NCBI GenBank assembly: GCA_013696785.1
Contig: JACCXW010000151.1
Location: 1-17,657, forward strand
DNA: 17,657 bases
From: Geodermatophilaceae bacterium
GTDB lineage: Bacteria; Actinomycetota; Actinomycetes; Mycobacteriales; Geodermatophilaceae
Direction: 5' to 3'
Numbering within the stretch: position 1 is the first letter of the stretch; each line of letters starts with the position of its first letter. This document shows positions 1 through 6,093 of this stretch, piece by piece. Both the position numbers and the translations under genes were made by a program. The notes below the pieces were generated by a model. It searched no databases and was not told where the DNA came from. It saw only the letters and a list, made by a program, of their open reading frames with translations.

Positions 1-6
1 CATAGA

Positions 7-124
7 GTTTCGGCGGCCATAGCGAAGGGGAAACGCCCGGTCCCATTCCGAACCCGGAAGCTAAGCCCTTCTGCGCCGATGGTACTGCGCGGGGGACCGC
101 GTGGGAGAGTAGGACGTCGCCGGA
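7..124 (+). rRNA. rrf: 5S ribosomal RNA
   Basis: This is the 5S rRNA of the large ribosomal subunit and the last gene of an rRNA operon whose 16S and 23S genes lie upstream of the window. The conserved internal stretches are present: the CCCATTCCGAACCCGGAAG block at about 42-60, GCGCCGATGGTACTGCGCGGG at about 73-93 and GGGAGAGTAGGACG at about 103-116. The two ends pair as helix I (CGGCG near 11-15 with CGCCG at 118-122). The length of about 118 nt is normal. The exact ends are estimated from the helix and could be off by a few bases. It is followed within 10 bases by a strong terminator. Confidence 0.95.
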
Positions 125-132
125 CAAACTTC

Positions 133-168
133 CCGATGGGGGGTCACTTACCAGTGGCCCCCCATCGG
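133..168 (+). terminator. Intrinsic terminator of the rRNA operon
   Basis: A 16-bp inverted repeat, 133-148 with 153-168, contains one G-T wobble pair and six consecutive G-C pairs and encloses a 4-base loop (TACC). It starts eight bases after the 5S gene. Only a weak T-run follows (CATCTTGTCC), as is common in high-GC actinobacteria. Its position and strength make it the terminator of the rRNA transcript. It also separates the operon from the gene starting at 208. Confidence 0.9.
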
Positions 169-207
169 CATCTTGTCCGCGCGGTCGACCGACAATCAGG
201 AGTCTTC

Positions 208-1113
208 ATGACCAGCGCCGCCGGCGGATCGCACGGAGGGCAGCGGCCCAGGCGACCGGCGCAGCCGACCGGCCGGGGGTCCGGCCCCAAGCGGCCGGCC
301 AAGCCGTCTCGGCGCGACGGTCAGGCGCCACAGTCTTCGGCGCGCCCCCAACGAGCTGCGGGTCAGCAGCCGGGACGTCCCGCCATGCAGCGCCAATCCG
401 ACCGGTCGCATGGCGCAGAGCGTGCCTCCGGCCGCGGCGCGCTGGAGCCGTCGCCGCCCGAGGACGCCGACGTGAGCGTCCTGAGTGCCGAGGTTCGCGC
501 CGAGCTGCGCGGCCTGAGCCCGGAAAACGCCGAGCGCGTAGGACGCCACCTGGTCGCGGCTGGACGGCTACTTGAGGAGGACCCGGCCAGAGCCCTGGAA
601 CACGCGCGAGCGGCTCGGCGAACAGCTGCGCGACTGCCGGCCGTCCGCGAAGCGGTCGGCCTGGCCGCGTACCTGTCCGGAGAATGGCAGGAGGCGCTCA
701 CCGAGCTGCGCGCCGTACGGCGGATGACCGCTGACAGCACCCACCTTCCGCTGCTCGCCGATTGTGAGCGTGGACTCGGCCGCCCGGACCGAGCGCTGGC
801 CCTGGCCCGATCTCCCGAGGCATCCGGACTGGATGCCGCCGAAGCCGTCGAGCTGCGCATCGTCGAGGCGGGCGCGCGACGAGACCTCGGTCAGGTCGAT
901 GCTGCGCTGGTCGTCCTTGAGGACGCTGGTGTAAGGACCAGGGACCCCGACCTGACCGAGGATGGGACCATCCGGCTGTGGTACGCCTACGCGGACACTC
1001 TGCAGGCCGCGGGTCGACTCGCCGACGCGCGGGACTGGTTCGAAAAGGTGCTAGCGGCCGACGACGACGAGGAGACCAACGCCGCGGACCGCGTCGCCGG
1101 CCTGGTCGAGTAG
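208..1113 (+). CDS. TPR-like helical repeat protein with disordered N-terminus
   Basis: A 301-residue protein of unknown exact role. Residues 1 to about 88 are rich in Gly, Pro, Arg and Gln and look disordered. From about residue 89 it becomes a series of amphipathic helices of tetratricopeptide type, with spaced Ala/Leu/Gly/Tyr positions such as GLAAYLSGEWQEALTELRAV and a C-terminal AYADTLQAAGRLADARDWF unit. Such repeats normally serve as protein-binding scaffolds. No signal peptide or membrane segment is seen. The ATG at 208 is chosen because AGGAG lies at 198-202 with a 5-base gap; an open frame continues upstream only through the 5S gene and its terminator. Genes of this type near tlyA and the rRNA operon are known in actinobacteria. 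The function remains unassigned. Confidence 0.85.
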   Translation: MTSAAGGSHGGQRPRRPAQPTGRGSGPKRPAKPSRRDGQAPQSSARPQRAAGQQPGRPAMQRQSDRSHGAERASGRGALEPSPPEDADVSVLSAEVRAELRGLSPENAERVGRHLVAAGRLLEEDPARALEHARAARRTAARLPAVREAVGLAAYLSGEWQEALTELRAVRRMTADSTHLPLLADCERGLGRPDRALALARSPEASGLDAAEAVELRIVEAGARRDLGQVDAALVVLEDAGVRTRDPDLTEDGTIRLWYAYADTLQAAGRLADARDWFEKVLAADDDEETNAADRVAGLVE

Positions 1114-1137
1114 CGCAGGCCTGACGGATTCCGGCCG

Positions 1138-1166
1138 CCGTCCACAGGCCGCTCCGGCTGTCCACA
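1138..1166 (+). promoter_or_regulatory. Two DnaA-box-like sites in the intergenic region
   Basis: The 162-base gap between the TPR gene and the ssb-like gene holds CCGTCCACA (1138-1146) and CTGTCCACA (1158-1166), in the same orientation and exactly 20 bp apart. They match the actinobacterial DnaA box TTGTCCACA at 7 and 8 of 9 positions. A weaker partial copy (CTGTCCAGT) lies near 1230. Whether DnaA binds here is inference. In GC-rich DNA such matches also arise by chance. No convincing -10/-35 pair was seen in the rest of this gap. Confidence 0.3.
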
Positions 1167-1275
1167 GCCGTCGCCCGGGACCTCGACGGAGGGCCGCATT
1201 GCTTGTGAAGCTGACGCTGCTGTTCAGCCAACGCTGTCCAGTCAGGTCACGTTCGCATCCGAGCAGGAGTAGCGC

Positions 1276-1644
1276 ATGAGTCTGGCCGTGATCCACCGCA
1301 ACGAGGTCACCCTGGTCGGTCGGCTGTCCGTGGACGCAGCCGAACGGACGCTGCCGAGCGGCGATGTGGTGGTGTCGTGGCGGGTGGTCGTGCAGCGCCC
1401 ACCGGATCCGAGCCGAACAGCTGTCACGGTGGACAGCATCGATTGCGTGGCCAGGACCGCCGCGCTCGGGCGGCGAGCATTGACCTGGCTGCCCGGAGAC
1501 GTCATGGAGATGACCGGGGCGCTGCGCCGCCGCTTCTGGCGTGGCGGTGACGGGGTTCGCAGCCGGTACGAGGTGGAGGTCGCCACGGCCCGACGACTTG
1601 CCAAGGCCGGTGCGAACGGAGGTGGTCAGAACTCCTGTGCATAG
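1276..1644 (+). CDS. SSB-like OB-fold single-stranded DNA-binding protein
   Basis: A 122-residue single OB-fold protein of the bacterial SSB family. It begins with the family signature NEVTLVGRLSVDAAERTLPSG (residues about 9-29), continues through beta strands around VVVSWRVVVQR and DSIDCVARTAALG, and ends the fold with GDVMEMTGALRRRFWR and SRYEVEVATA. It lacks the long Gly/Pro linker and the acidic C-terminal tip (DDDIPF type) through which replicative SSB recruits partners, so it is a short paralogue rather than the main SSB. Likely roles are recombination, repair or competence-type ssDNA binding. The ATG at 1276 has AGGAG at 1265-1269 with a 6-base gap. It is convergent with the DUF1015 gene, 28 bases away. 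Confidence 0.85.
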   Translation: MSLAVIHRNEVTLVGRLSVDAAERTLPSGDVVVSWRVVVQRPPDPSRTAVTVDSIDCVARTAALGRRALTWLPGDVMEMTGALRRRFWRGGDGVRSRYEVEVATARRLAKAGANGGGQNSCA

Positions 1645-1702
1645 GTGCGTCAGAGTCCTCTGTATAGGTTCGTCAGAGTTCCTCTGCATAGGTGCGCAGC
1701 AG
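1633..1702. repeat. Three 23-bp direct repeats across convergent gene ends
   Basis: Three imperfect copies lie at 1633-1655, 1656-1678 and 1680-1702, sharing a TCCTcTGcATAGGTgCGtCAGAG pattern. The first contains the end and stop codon of the ssb-like gene. The third is the C-terminal coding part (RTYAEE) of the DUF1015 gene on the other strand. Each junction also forms a short inverted repeat, CAGAG-tc-CTCTG at 1651-1662 and CAGAG-ttc-CTCTG at 1674-1686. The array has a clearly lower GC content than its flanks. Confidence 0.85.
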
Positions 1703-3004
1703 CAGACCGTTTCGAGGCTTCGGGACGAACAGGGTGGACTTGCGCGGCATCTGCTCTCGGTTGCGCGCGACTGCGAGGACGCTTTCGGCGGGGGTCGGCC
1801 GCAACAGCAACGCCGTCCCTCCGCGGCTGACCGCAGCCATGGTGGACGCGACGTCGTGCCCGAAGCTCACACCGGTCTCGTCGTCGGCGATCTGCCACAC
1901 CGATCGGATGAGCAGGTGATGGGCAATGGTGACGTCCAGAGCCCGCCACGCCTCGGAGCGACGGCCATCCACCGTGCGGCGGACCGCTCCTGGGTCCGGA
2001 TCGGTCAGCAGGTGCCACGACCGACCGTCGGTCAGCAGGAAGGAGGTCCGCGGTTGGGCGGCGAGCAGTCCTTCGGCGCCGTCGGCGCTGACGCTGACCG
2101 GGCGGACCGACATCACCGTGCCGGCCGCCGCTAGCGCCCGAGCCAGCGGGAGCCCGCTCAGGATGCGATGGATCGCGTGCACCTGGGGGCCGTGGGCTCC
2201 GGTGGCCACCAGATAGGCGAGCCCGCGATCCCAGGGGCCGGGACCGGCGCCGTCGGCATGTCGGCGGCGCTGCTGCTGCAGATAGCTGGCGTAGCGGTGG
2301 TGACCGTCGGCGATGACGGCGGTCTGCTCGGTGAGATCGGCGGCCACTCGGCCGATCGTGCCGGCGTCCACGACCGGCCAGATCCGGTGGAGCACACCGT
2401 CTGCGCCGGTCATGCTGATCAGCGGCGGGTCGGAGACGCTCCCGTGCACGAGTTCCGCGGCCGCGCCGCCGCCGTCGTAGACCAAGACAATCGGCTCGAA
2501 GTTGGCGCGGGTCGCCTCGGTGAGGGCCAGCCGGTCTGCGACAGGGCCGGGCATCGTGTCCTCGTGCGGCAAGATGATGCCCGCCGCCGGGTCGGCCAGG
2601 CCGACGGCACCGACCAAGCCGCGGGTGCTCGTCGACCCATCGACCATCTCGTAGACGTAGAGGCCGGGCTCGGCGTCAGCGGCGAGGACGCCTCCGGCAC
2701 GCCACGCTGCGAGTGTGCGCGCGGCCTGCCAGTAGCGGTCATGACCCCCGTCGAGGTCGGCTCGTGGGAGGATGAGACGAACGACGTTGTGCGGATCGGT
2801 GCGTTCCAGGACCTCCCGGCCATCCGGGTCGATGAGGTCATAGGCCGGCGAAGTCAGCCGGGCGAGGACGGAACGATCCCGCGTGGTGTACCGGACCGCC
2901 CGAAAGGGCGACAGGATCAGGCCGGGAGGAGAAGCGGCAGGCGAGCCGGCGGGCGACGACTCGGGTGGGCGCACTTCAGGTCGGCGCACTTCAGGTCCGA
3001 GCAC
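1673..3004 (-). CDS. DUF1015 family protein (HTP/SerK-like fold)
   Basis: A 443-residue member of the DUF1015 family. The hallmark IADGHHRYASYL is at residues 231-242. Other conserved pieces are SPAYDLIDPDGREVLERTDPHN (52-73), the RLILPRADLD segment (76-85) and ILPHEDTMPG (144-153). Some archaeal family members are linked to free serine phosphorylation (SerK/ParB-like kinases); for this bacterial protein the substrate is not known to me, and a kinase or phosphotransfer role is inference only. The N-terminal 25 residues are Pro/Glu/Arg-rich and include a duplicated PEVRR unit. The GTG start is supported by an AGGA eight bases upstream, or equally by a leaderless -10 box. It is divergent from the TPR gene at 3068. 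Confidence 0.88.
   Translation of the reverse strand: MLGPEVRRPEVRPPESSPAGSPAASPPGLILSPFRAVRYTTRDRSVLARLTSPAYDLIDPDGREVLERTDPHNVVRLILPRADLDGGHDRYWQAARTLAAWRAGGVLAADAEPGLYVYEMVDGSTSTRGLVGAVGLADPAAGIILPHEDTMPGPVADRLALTEATRANFEPIVLVYDGGGAAAELVHGSVSDPPLISMTGADGVLHRIWPVVDAGTIGRVAADLTEQTAVIADGHHRYASYLQQQRRRHADGAGPGPWDRGLAYLVATGAHGPQVHAIHRILSGLPLARALAAAGTVMSVRPVSVSADGAEGLLAAQPRTSFLLTDGRSWHLLTDPDPGAVRRTVDGRRSEAWRALDVTIAHHLLIRSVWQIADDETGVSFGHDVASTMAAVSRGGTALLLRPTPAESVLAVARNREQMPRKSTLFVPKPRNGLLLRTYAEEL
2968..2997. repeat. Perfect 15-bp tandem duplication
   Basis: GGCGCACTTCAGGTC occurs twice back to back (2968-2982 and 2983-2997) in the start of the DUF1015 gene. It duplicates the pentapeptide PEVRR without shifting the frame. 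It lies in the non-conserved N-terminal extension, so it is probably neutral slippage. Confidence 0.9.
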
Positions 3005-3010
3005 TCACGC

Positions 3011-3016
3011 ATCCTA
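3011..3016 (-). promoter_or_regulatory. Candidate -10 element (TAGGAT) for a leaderless DUF1015 mRNA
   Basis: On the minus strand TAGGAT fits the actinobacterial TANNNT -10 consensus. It ends six bases before the GTG start of the DUF1015 gene, the spacing expected when transcription starts at the initiation codon. The same bases contain AGGA, so a normal ribosome binding site is the alternative reading. No good -35 box was seen. Confidence 0.4.
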
Positions 3017-3067
3017 GGCGCCCGCCGTGGTGACTCGGCCGGGCTCGAAGACGAAGGAGGACGGCCT

Positions 3068-3550
3068 GTGACCCGACCCGGTGAGAGCGACGGCGATCAT
3101 GACGCTGACTACTACGGGCAGGTACCCGTCCGCAGACCCTTCGACGATCTGCCGCCGCCGCCACCGGACGTGGTGCCCCAGGGCGAGGTCTACGACTGGT
3201 ACATCCGCGGCGTCGACCTGCTCGGTGAGGGGAATCCGGCTGCCGCCGTGATCATTCTTGGTCATGCGACCGAGGCCGAGCCGGACTCGCGAAGCGTCCG
3301 CGAGGCGCTGGCTCGCGCCCAGTTCGACGCCGGCCTGTACGAGGAGGCGGTAGCGAGCTTCGAGTGGATCATCAGCGTGAACCCCGCCGACGACTACGCG
3401 CAGTTCGGCCTGGGGTTGGCCGCCGCGCGAACCGGGGACCTGGCCGCCGCCGTGGAACATCTCGCGCTGGCCGCCGCGATGCGACCGGACGTCACCCACT
3501 ACAGCACCGCCCTGCGTGGAGCCCGGGCCGCCCTGACCGCCCGCAGGTGA
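3068..3550 (+). CDS. Small TPR protein coupled to the HAD phosphatase
   Basis: A 160-residue soluble protein. The first 40 or so residues are acidic and end in a proline run (DLPPPPPDVVPQGE). The rest is made of TPR units: YDWYIRGVDLLGEGNPAAAVIILGHATEAEP, then SVREALARAQFDAGLYEEAVASFEWIISVNP, then DYAQFGLGLAAARTGDLAAAVEHLALAAAMRP, each with the Gly-8/Ala-20/Pro-32 pattern. The GTG start at 3068 is set by a near-perfect AAGGAGG (3054-3060) with a 7-base gap. Its stop overlaps the start of the phosphatase (GTGA), so the two are co-translated and the protein may assist or tether that enzyme. The position matches M. tuberculosis Rv1691, which precedes the Rv1692 phosphatase. Confidence 0.88.
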   Translation: MTRPGESDGDHDADYYGQVPVRRPFDDLPPPPPDVVPQGEVYDWYIRGVDLLGEGNPAAAVIILGHATEAEPDSRSVREALARAQFDAGLYEEAVASFEWIISVNPADDYAQFGLGLAAARTGDLAAAVEHLALAAAMRPDVTHYSTALRGARAALTARR

Positions 3551-4614
3551 GCACTGGCTCACTGTCTGGGTCGGCACTGCTCGGATCGGCGCGTCCGCCG
3601 GCGCAGTTGTACGACGTCGCCCTGCTCGACCTCGACGGAGTCGTCTACCTGGGCTCGACGGCAGTCCCCGGTGCTGCCGCGCACCTCGCCGCGGCGGTGG
3701 GTGCAGGGATGCGCTTGGGCTTCGTCACCAACAACGCGGCGCGCAGCCCCCAGCAGGTGGCTGAACAGCTGACCCGCCTCGGTGTGCCGGCAGACGCGTC
3801 GCTGGTCATCACCAGCGCTCAGACCGCCGCGCGGGTCCTGGCCGAACGACTCCCCCCGGGGGCCCGCGTCCTCGTCGTCGGAACCGAGGCCTTGGCTGGA
3901 GAGGTTCGTCAGCGCGGCCTGCTGCCCGTCGGCCCACCGGCGGAGTCCACAGCCGAGCCGGTCGCCGCCGTCGTGCAGGGGTACTCACCCGACACCGGCT
4001 GGCGCGATCTGGCCGCGGCGTGCCGTGCCGTCCGTGGCGGCGCCTGGTGGGTCGCCTCGAACGCCGACCCGACGGTCCCGTCGGTCGACGGACCGTTGCC
4101 GGGTAACGGCGCCTTCGTCGACGTCGTCCGCGCCACCACGGGATTGGAGCCGTCGGTCACGGGCAAGCCGGAGCCGTCGATGCATGCGGAGTGCCTGGAC
4201 AGGATGAAGGCGCGTCGGCCGCTGGTCGTGGGCGACCGCTTGGACACCGACATCGAAGGCGCCTCCCGCGTCGGCTGCCACAGCATGATCGTGCTCACCG
4301 GCGTGACACGCCCCGTCGACCTACTCGGCGCTCCACCGCCGCATCGCCCGACGTACCTCGGTGCCGATCTCGGTGCCCTGCTGTACGCACACCCCGAGGT
4401 ACGGCGGTTGCCGGCGGGATGGAACTGCCTTCAGTGGTCCGTCGCCGAGCCGCGTCACACCGGGGACGGCCTGGCGCTAGCCGGGTCGGGCGACCCGCTG
4501 GACGCGCTGCGAGCCCTGTGCGCGGGCGCGTGGGAAACCGGTCTCACGGCCGTCGGCGCAGCCGACGCCCCGGCCGAGCAGGCCCTGCGGCGCCTCGGCA
4601 TCCCGATCGGCTGA
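3547..4614 (+). CDS. HAD-IIA (NagD-type) phosphatase, probable glycerol-3-phosphate phosphatase
   Basis: A 355-residue HAD-superfamily IIA hydrolase. The four HAD motifs are intact: motif I LLDLDGVVYLG with nucleophile D28 and acid/base D30, motif II FVTNNAA (T61, N62, N63), motif III K207 in TGKPEP, and motif IV GDRLDTD with D230 and D235. A C2-type cap lies between motifs II and III. About 100 residues follow the core as an extra C-terminal domain (WNCLQWSVAEPRHTGDGL onwards). M. tuberculosis Rv1692 has the same length, layout and gene position and has been reported to dephosphorylate glycerol-3-phosphate during phospholipid head-group recycling; assigning that substrate here is by orthology. 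The GTG start overlaps the previous stop by four bases. The gene converges with the SCP2 gene 17 bases away. Confidence 0.9.
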   Translation: MSTGSLSGSALLGSARPPAQLYDVALLDLDGVVYLGSTAVPGAAAHLAAAVGAGMRLGFVTNNAARSPQQVAEQLTRLGVPADASLVITSAQTAARVLAERLPPGARVLVVGTEALAGEVRQRGLLPVGPPAESTAEPVAAVVQGYSPDTGWRDLAAACRAVRGGAWWVASNADPTVPSVDGPLPGNGAFVDVVRATTGLEPSVTGKPEPSMHAECLDRMKARRPLVVGDRLDTDIEGASRVGCHSMIVLTGVTRPVDLLGAPPPHRPTYLGADLGALLYAHPEVRRLPAGWNCLQWSVAEPRHTGDGLALAGSGDPLDALRALCAGAWETGLTAVGAADAPAEQALRRLGIPIG

Positions 4615-4631
4615 CACTCCGAGCCCGCCGG

Positions 4632-4979
4632 TCAGAGCATCTTCCGCAGTCTGAGCAGATCCATGATGCTGGCGTCGACGCGGAGCCGTCCGCTGCTCCA
4701 CGCGGTCGCGAAGCCGAGGGAACCGTCGACCAGCTTCAACAGATCATCGCTCGTCGTCGTGAGCCGGATGTCGGCCCTTGTCGACTTTTTCGGCTCGCCA
4801 GCACTGACCGCGGCGATGTCCTCCAGCCGGCCATCGCGCAGCTCACCCGCGAAGACGACGCCCAGGTCGGTGACCGAGCACGACACCGACCGCTGCAGCG
4901 CGCGCTCGCCCGAGCCGGATCCCGCCAATGTCGCCGAAAGCTCCCGCAGCGCCTGCTCGCACTCGTCCGGTGTGGCCAC
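4632..4979 (-). CDS. SCP2 sterol-binding domain protein
   Basis: A 115-residue protein that is essentially one SCP2 (sterol carrier protein 2-like) domain: CSVTDLGVVFAGELRDGRLEDI, then the STRADIRLTTTSDDLLKLVDG strand-helix unit, then the C-terminal AWSSGRLRVDASIMDLLRLRKML. SCP2 domains bind lipids or other hydrophobic ligands in a tunnel, and stand-alone bacterial copies lack an assigned ligand. The GTG start is chosen because GAGAGGAGG lies just upstream on the minus strand; the nearest AGGAGG core is only three bases from the start, but the earlier GAGAGG gives a normal gap. The open frame continues much further upstream without family similarity. It is divergent from the lysine-rich gene at 5085. 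Confidence 0.87.
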   Translation of the reverse strand: MATPDECEQALRELSATLAGSGSGERALQRSVSCSVTDLGVVFAGELRDGRLEDIAAVSAGEPKKSTRADIRLTTTSDDLLKLVDGSLGFATAWSSGRLRVDASIMDLLRLRKML

Positions 4980-5002
4980 CGGCCTCCTCTCGGTCGCTGC
5001 GC

Positions 5003-5008
5003 AGGCTA
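5003..5008 (-). promoter_or_regulatory. Possible -10 box for the SCP2 gene
   Basis: TAGCCT on the minus strand fits the TANNNT pattern and lies 23 bases before the GTG start of the SCP2 gene, inside the 105-base divergent gap. No -35 match is visible, so this is weak evidence. Confidence 0.25.
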
Positions 5009-5048
5009 CCGATGCGTGGTCTTGAGCCGGTACGCGGCCGCGGCCCGG

Positions 5049-5054
5049 TACCGT
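5049..5054 (+). promoter_or_regulatory. Possible -10 box for the 5085 gene and the downstream run
   Basis: TACCGT on the plus strand fits the TANNNT pattern and lies 30 bases before the ATG at 5085. A TTGAGC at 5022-5027 resembles a -35 box, but the 21-base spacing is too long. If real, this promoter could drive the whole tlyA-nadK-recN-steAB run. Confidence 0.25.
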
Positions 5055-5084
5055 GCGAGCACACGAGACGGCGAAGGGGTGCAG

Positions 5085-5906
5085 ATGATGCTGGATGCCG
5101 TACGCGGCTATTGGGCGCTTGCCAGCGGTTTGACCGAGGTCAGCCGGCAGAAGGCCACCGCAGCAGCTCGGGCACTGGTCGGGCAGGGCGAGGCGACCGC
5201 CGAGCAGGTCACCGCGATCGTCGAGGACCTGCTCAGTACGTCCATGAGCAACCGCGCGGCGCTGGCCAACATCGTCCGGCTCGAGGTCGACCGGGCCCGC
5301 TCGGCGATGGGCCTGGTCACCTCGGCGGAGCTGGAGTCCTTGACCGGCCGCGTCACCGCACTGCAGTCCCAGGTTGCGGCGCTGCACGAGTCGGCCTCGG
5401 AACCCCCCGCATGGAAACCGACGTCGGGTGCCAAGCCCGCGGAGCCGGCGACGGCCAGGAAGACCGCCGCGAAGCAGACAGCGGCAAAGGCCGCTGGTGC
5501 GGCGGCGCAGGCTTCACCGCCAGTAGCGGCGAACGCACGTGGCGAGTCGTCCACGACATCGGCCACGACGGCCACGACACCGAGTGAGACATCGAGGACG
5601 ACGGCAGCCGCCAGGACCGCTGCCAAGGCCACCGCGGCTGAATCGACACCACCGGCCGGAACGGGGTCGAGGGGATCGAAACGGGTCGCAACGAGCGAAG
5701 CCGCGAAGAAGTTGGCGGCTGTCAGTACAGCGGCCAAGAAAATCCCAGCCAAGAAAACTCCAGCCAAGAAAACCGCGGCCACGAAAACCGCTGCCAAGAA
5801 GGCCTCTGCAACAAAGACATCCGGGACGAAGACATCCGGGACGAAGACCCTGGCGAAGAAGGCAGCCCGTCGGGCCACCGGCGGATCCTCGGCCGGGTCG
5901 AACTGA
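5085..5906 (+). CDS. Phasin-like helical protein with histone-H1-like Lys/Ala tail
   Basis: A 273-residue two-part protein. Residues 1 to about 105 are charged amphipathic helices and a short coiled coil (ALVGQGEATAEQVTAIVEDL, then ELESLTGRVTALQSQVAALHE), resembling phasins such as Pseudomonas PhaF. The rest is low-complexity Ala/Lys/Thr: an AK-rich linker, a Thr/Ser-rich stretch (150-185), then nine pentapeptides (residues 217-261) of the AKKTP/ATKTS type. Tails of this kind occur in histone H1, HupB and PhaF and bind DNA non-specifically, so a nucleoid- or granule-associated role is inferred. GAAGGGG (5073-5079) supports the ATG at 5085; ATG 5088 is possible. No catalytic motif, signal peptide or membrane segment is seen. 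The stop overlaps the next start (TGATG). Confidence 0.8.
   Translation: MMLDAVRGYWALASGLTEVSRQKATAAARALVGQGEATAEQVTAIVEDLLSTSMSNRAALANIVRLEVDRARSAMGLVTSAELESLTGRVTALQSQVAALHESASEPPAWKPTSGAKPAEPATARKTAAKQTAAKAAGAAAQASPPVAANARGESSTTSATTATTPSETSRTTAAARTAAKATAAESTPPAGTGSRGSKRVATSEAAKKLAAVSTAAKKIPAKKTPAKKTAATKTAAKKASATKTSGTKTSGTKTLAKKAARRATGGSSAGSN
5733..5867 (+). repeat. 15-bp-period array encoding nine Lys-rich pentapeptides
   Basis: Nine in-frame 15-base units encode AKKIP, AKKTP, AKKTA, ATKTA, AKKAS, ATKTS, GTKTS, GTKTL and AKKAA. Units 7 and 8 include a perfect 15-bp duplication (GACATCCGGGACGAA at 5816-5830 and 5831-5845). The heavy use of AAA/AAG lowers the local GC. Such arrays expand and contract by slippage, so tail length probably differs between strains. 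Confidence 0.9.
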
Positions 5907-6079
5907 TGGGTCATGCCGATCCGGACCTGGGATCGCGACCGGACAGCGGACCCGCGTCGTACATCGGGGAGGTCGACCTGGCCGGCCTGGACGAACTACC
6001 CGTCACCGAGCATGCGGCGGTGTACGACGGTCTGCACGACCGCCTGCAAGAGGCACTGACCTCCCTCGACGAGATCTGA
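5906..6079 (+). CDS. 57-residue acidic microprotein (Rv1693-like)
   Basis: A small protein with 13 Asp/Glu and only two Arg/Lys residues. The N-terminal third is Gly/Pro/Asp-rich. The rest holds a short motif, IGEVDLAGLDELPVTEHAAVYD, and a final helix, GLHDRLQEALTSLDEI. Its ATG overlaps the previous stop by one base (TGATG), so translation is coupled to the lysine-rich protein. It ends 14 bases before tlyA, and its stop region carries the tlyA ribosome binding site. M. tuberculosis has a protein of the same size (Rv1693) at this exact place, which supports a real, conserved gene. The function is unknown; an acidic partner for TlyA or for the basic neighbour is speculation. Confidence 0.85.
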   Translation: MGHADPDLGSRPDSGPASYIGEVDLAGLDELPVTEHAAVYDGLHDRLQEALTSLDEI

Positions 6080-6093
6080 GGAGCCGGCCGCAC

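Noticed and set aside
182..191. Palindrome CGGTCGACCG before the first TPR gene
   Set aside because: A single 10-bp palindrome is common by chance in DNA of this composition, and nothing else marks it as an operator.
79..207. In-frame upstream extension of the first TPR gene beginning at 79
   Set aside because: It would translate the 5S rRNA and its terminator; the ATG at 208 has a good AGGAG site.
1633..1702. CRISPR-like array
   Set aside because: The three units are adjacent with no spacers, and one is coding sequence; no cas gene is nearby.
2168..3067. Long open frame on the plus strand opposite the DUF1015 gene
   Set aside because: It is the antisense shadow of the DUF1015 gene, whose minus-strand product shows clear family motifs; the real plus-strand gene starts at the GTG at 3068 after AAGGAGG.
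4610..4636. Possible terminator between the phosphatase and SCP2 genes
   Set aside because: Only a 5-bp CTGAC/GTCAG stem with a 15-base loop is present, too weak to call.
4980..5387. N-terminal extension of the SCP2 frame
   Set aside because: The extension overlaps the lysine-rich gene on the other strand and has no family similarity; the SCP2 domain begins right after the GTG at 4979 with a GAGAGGAGG upstream.
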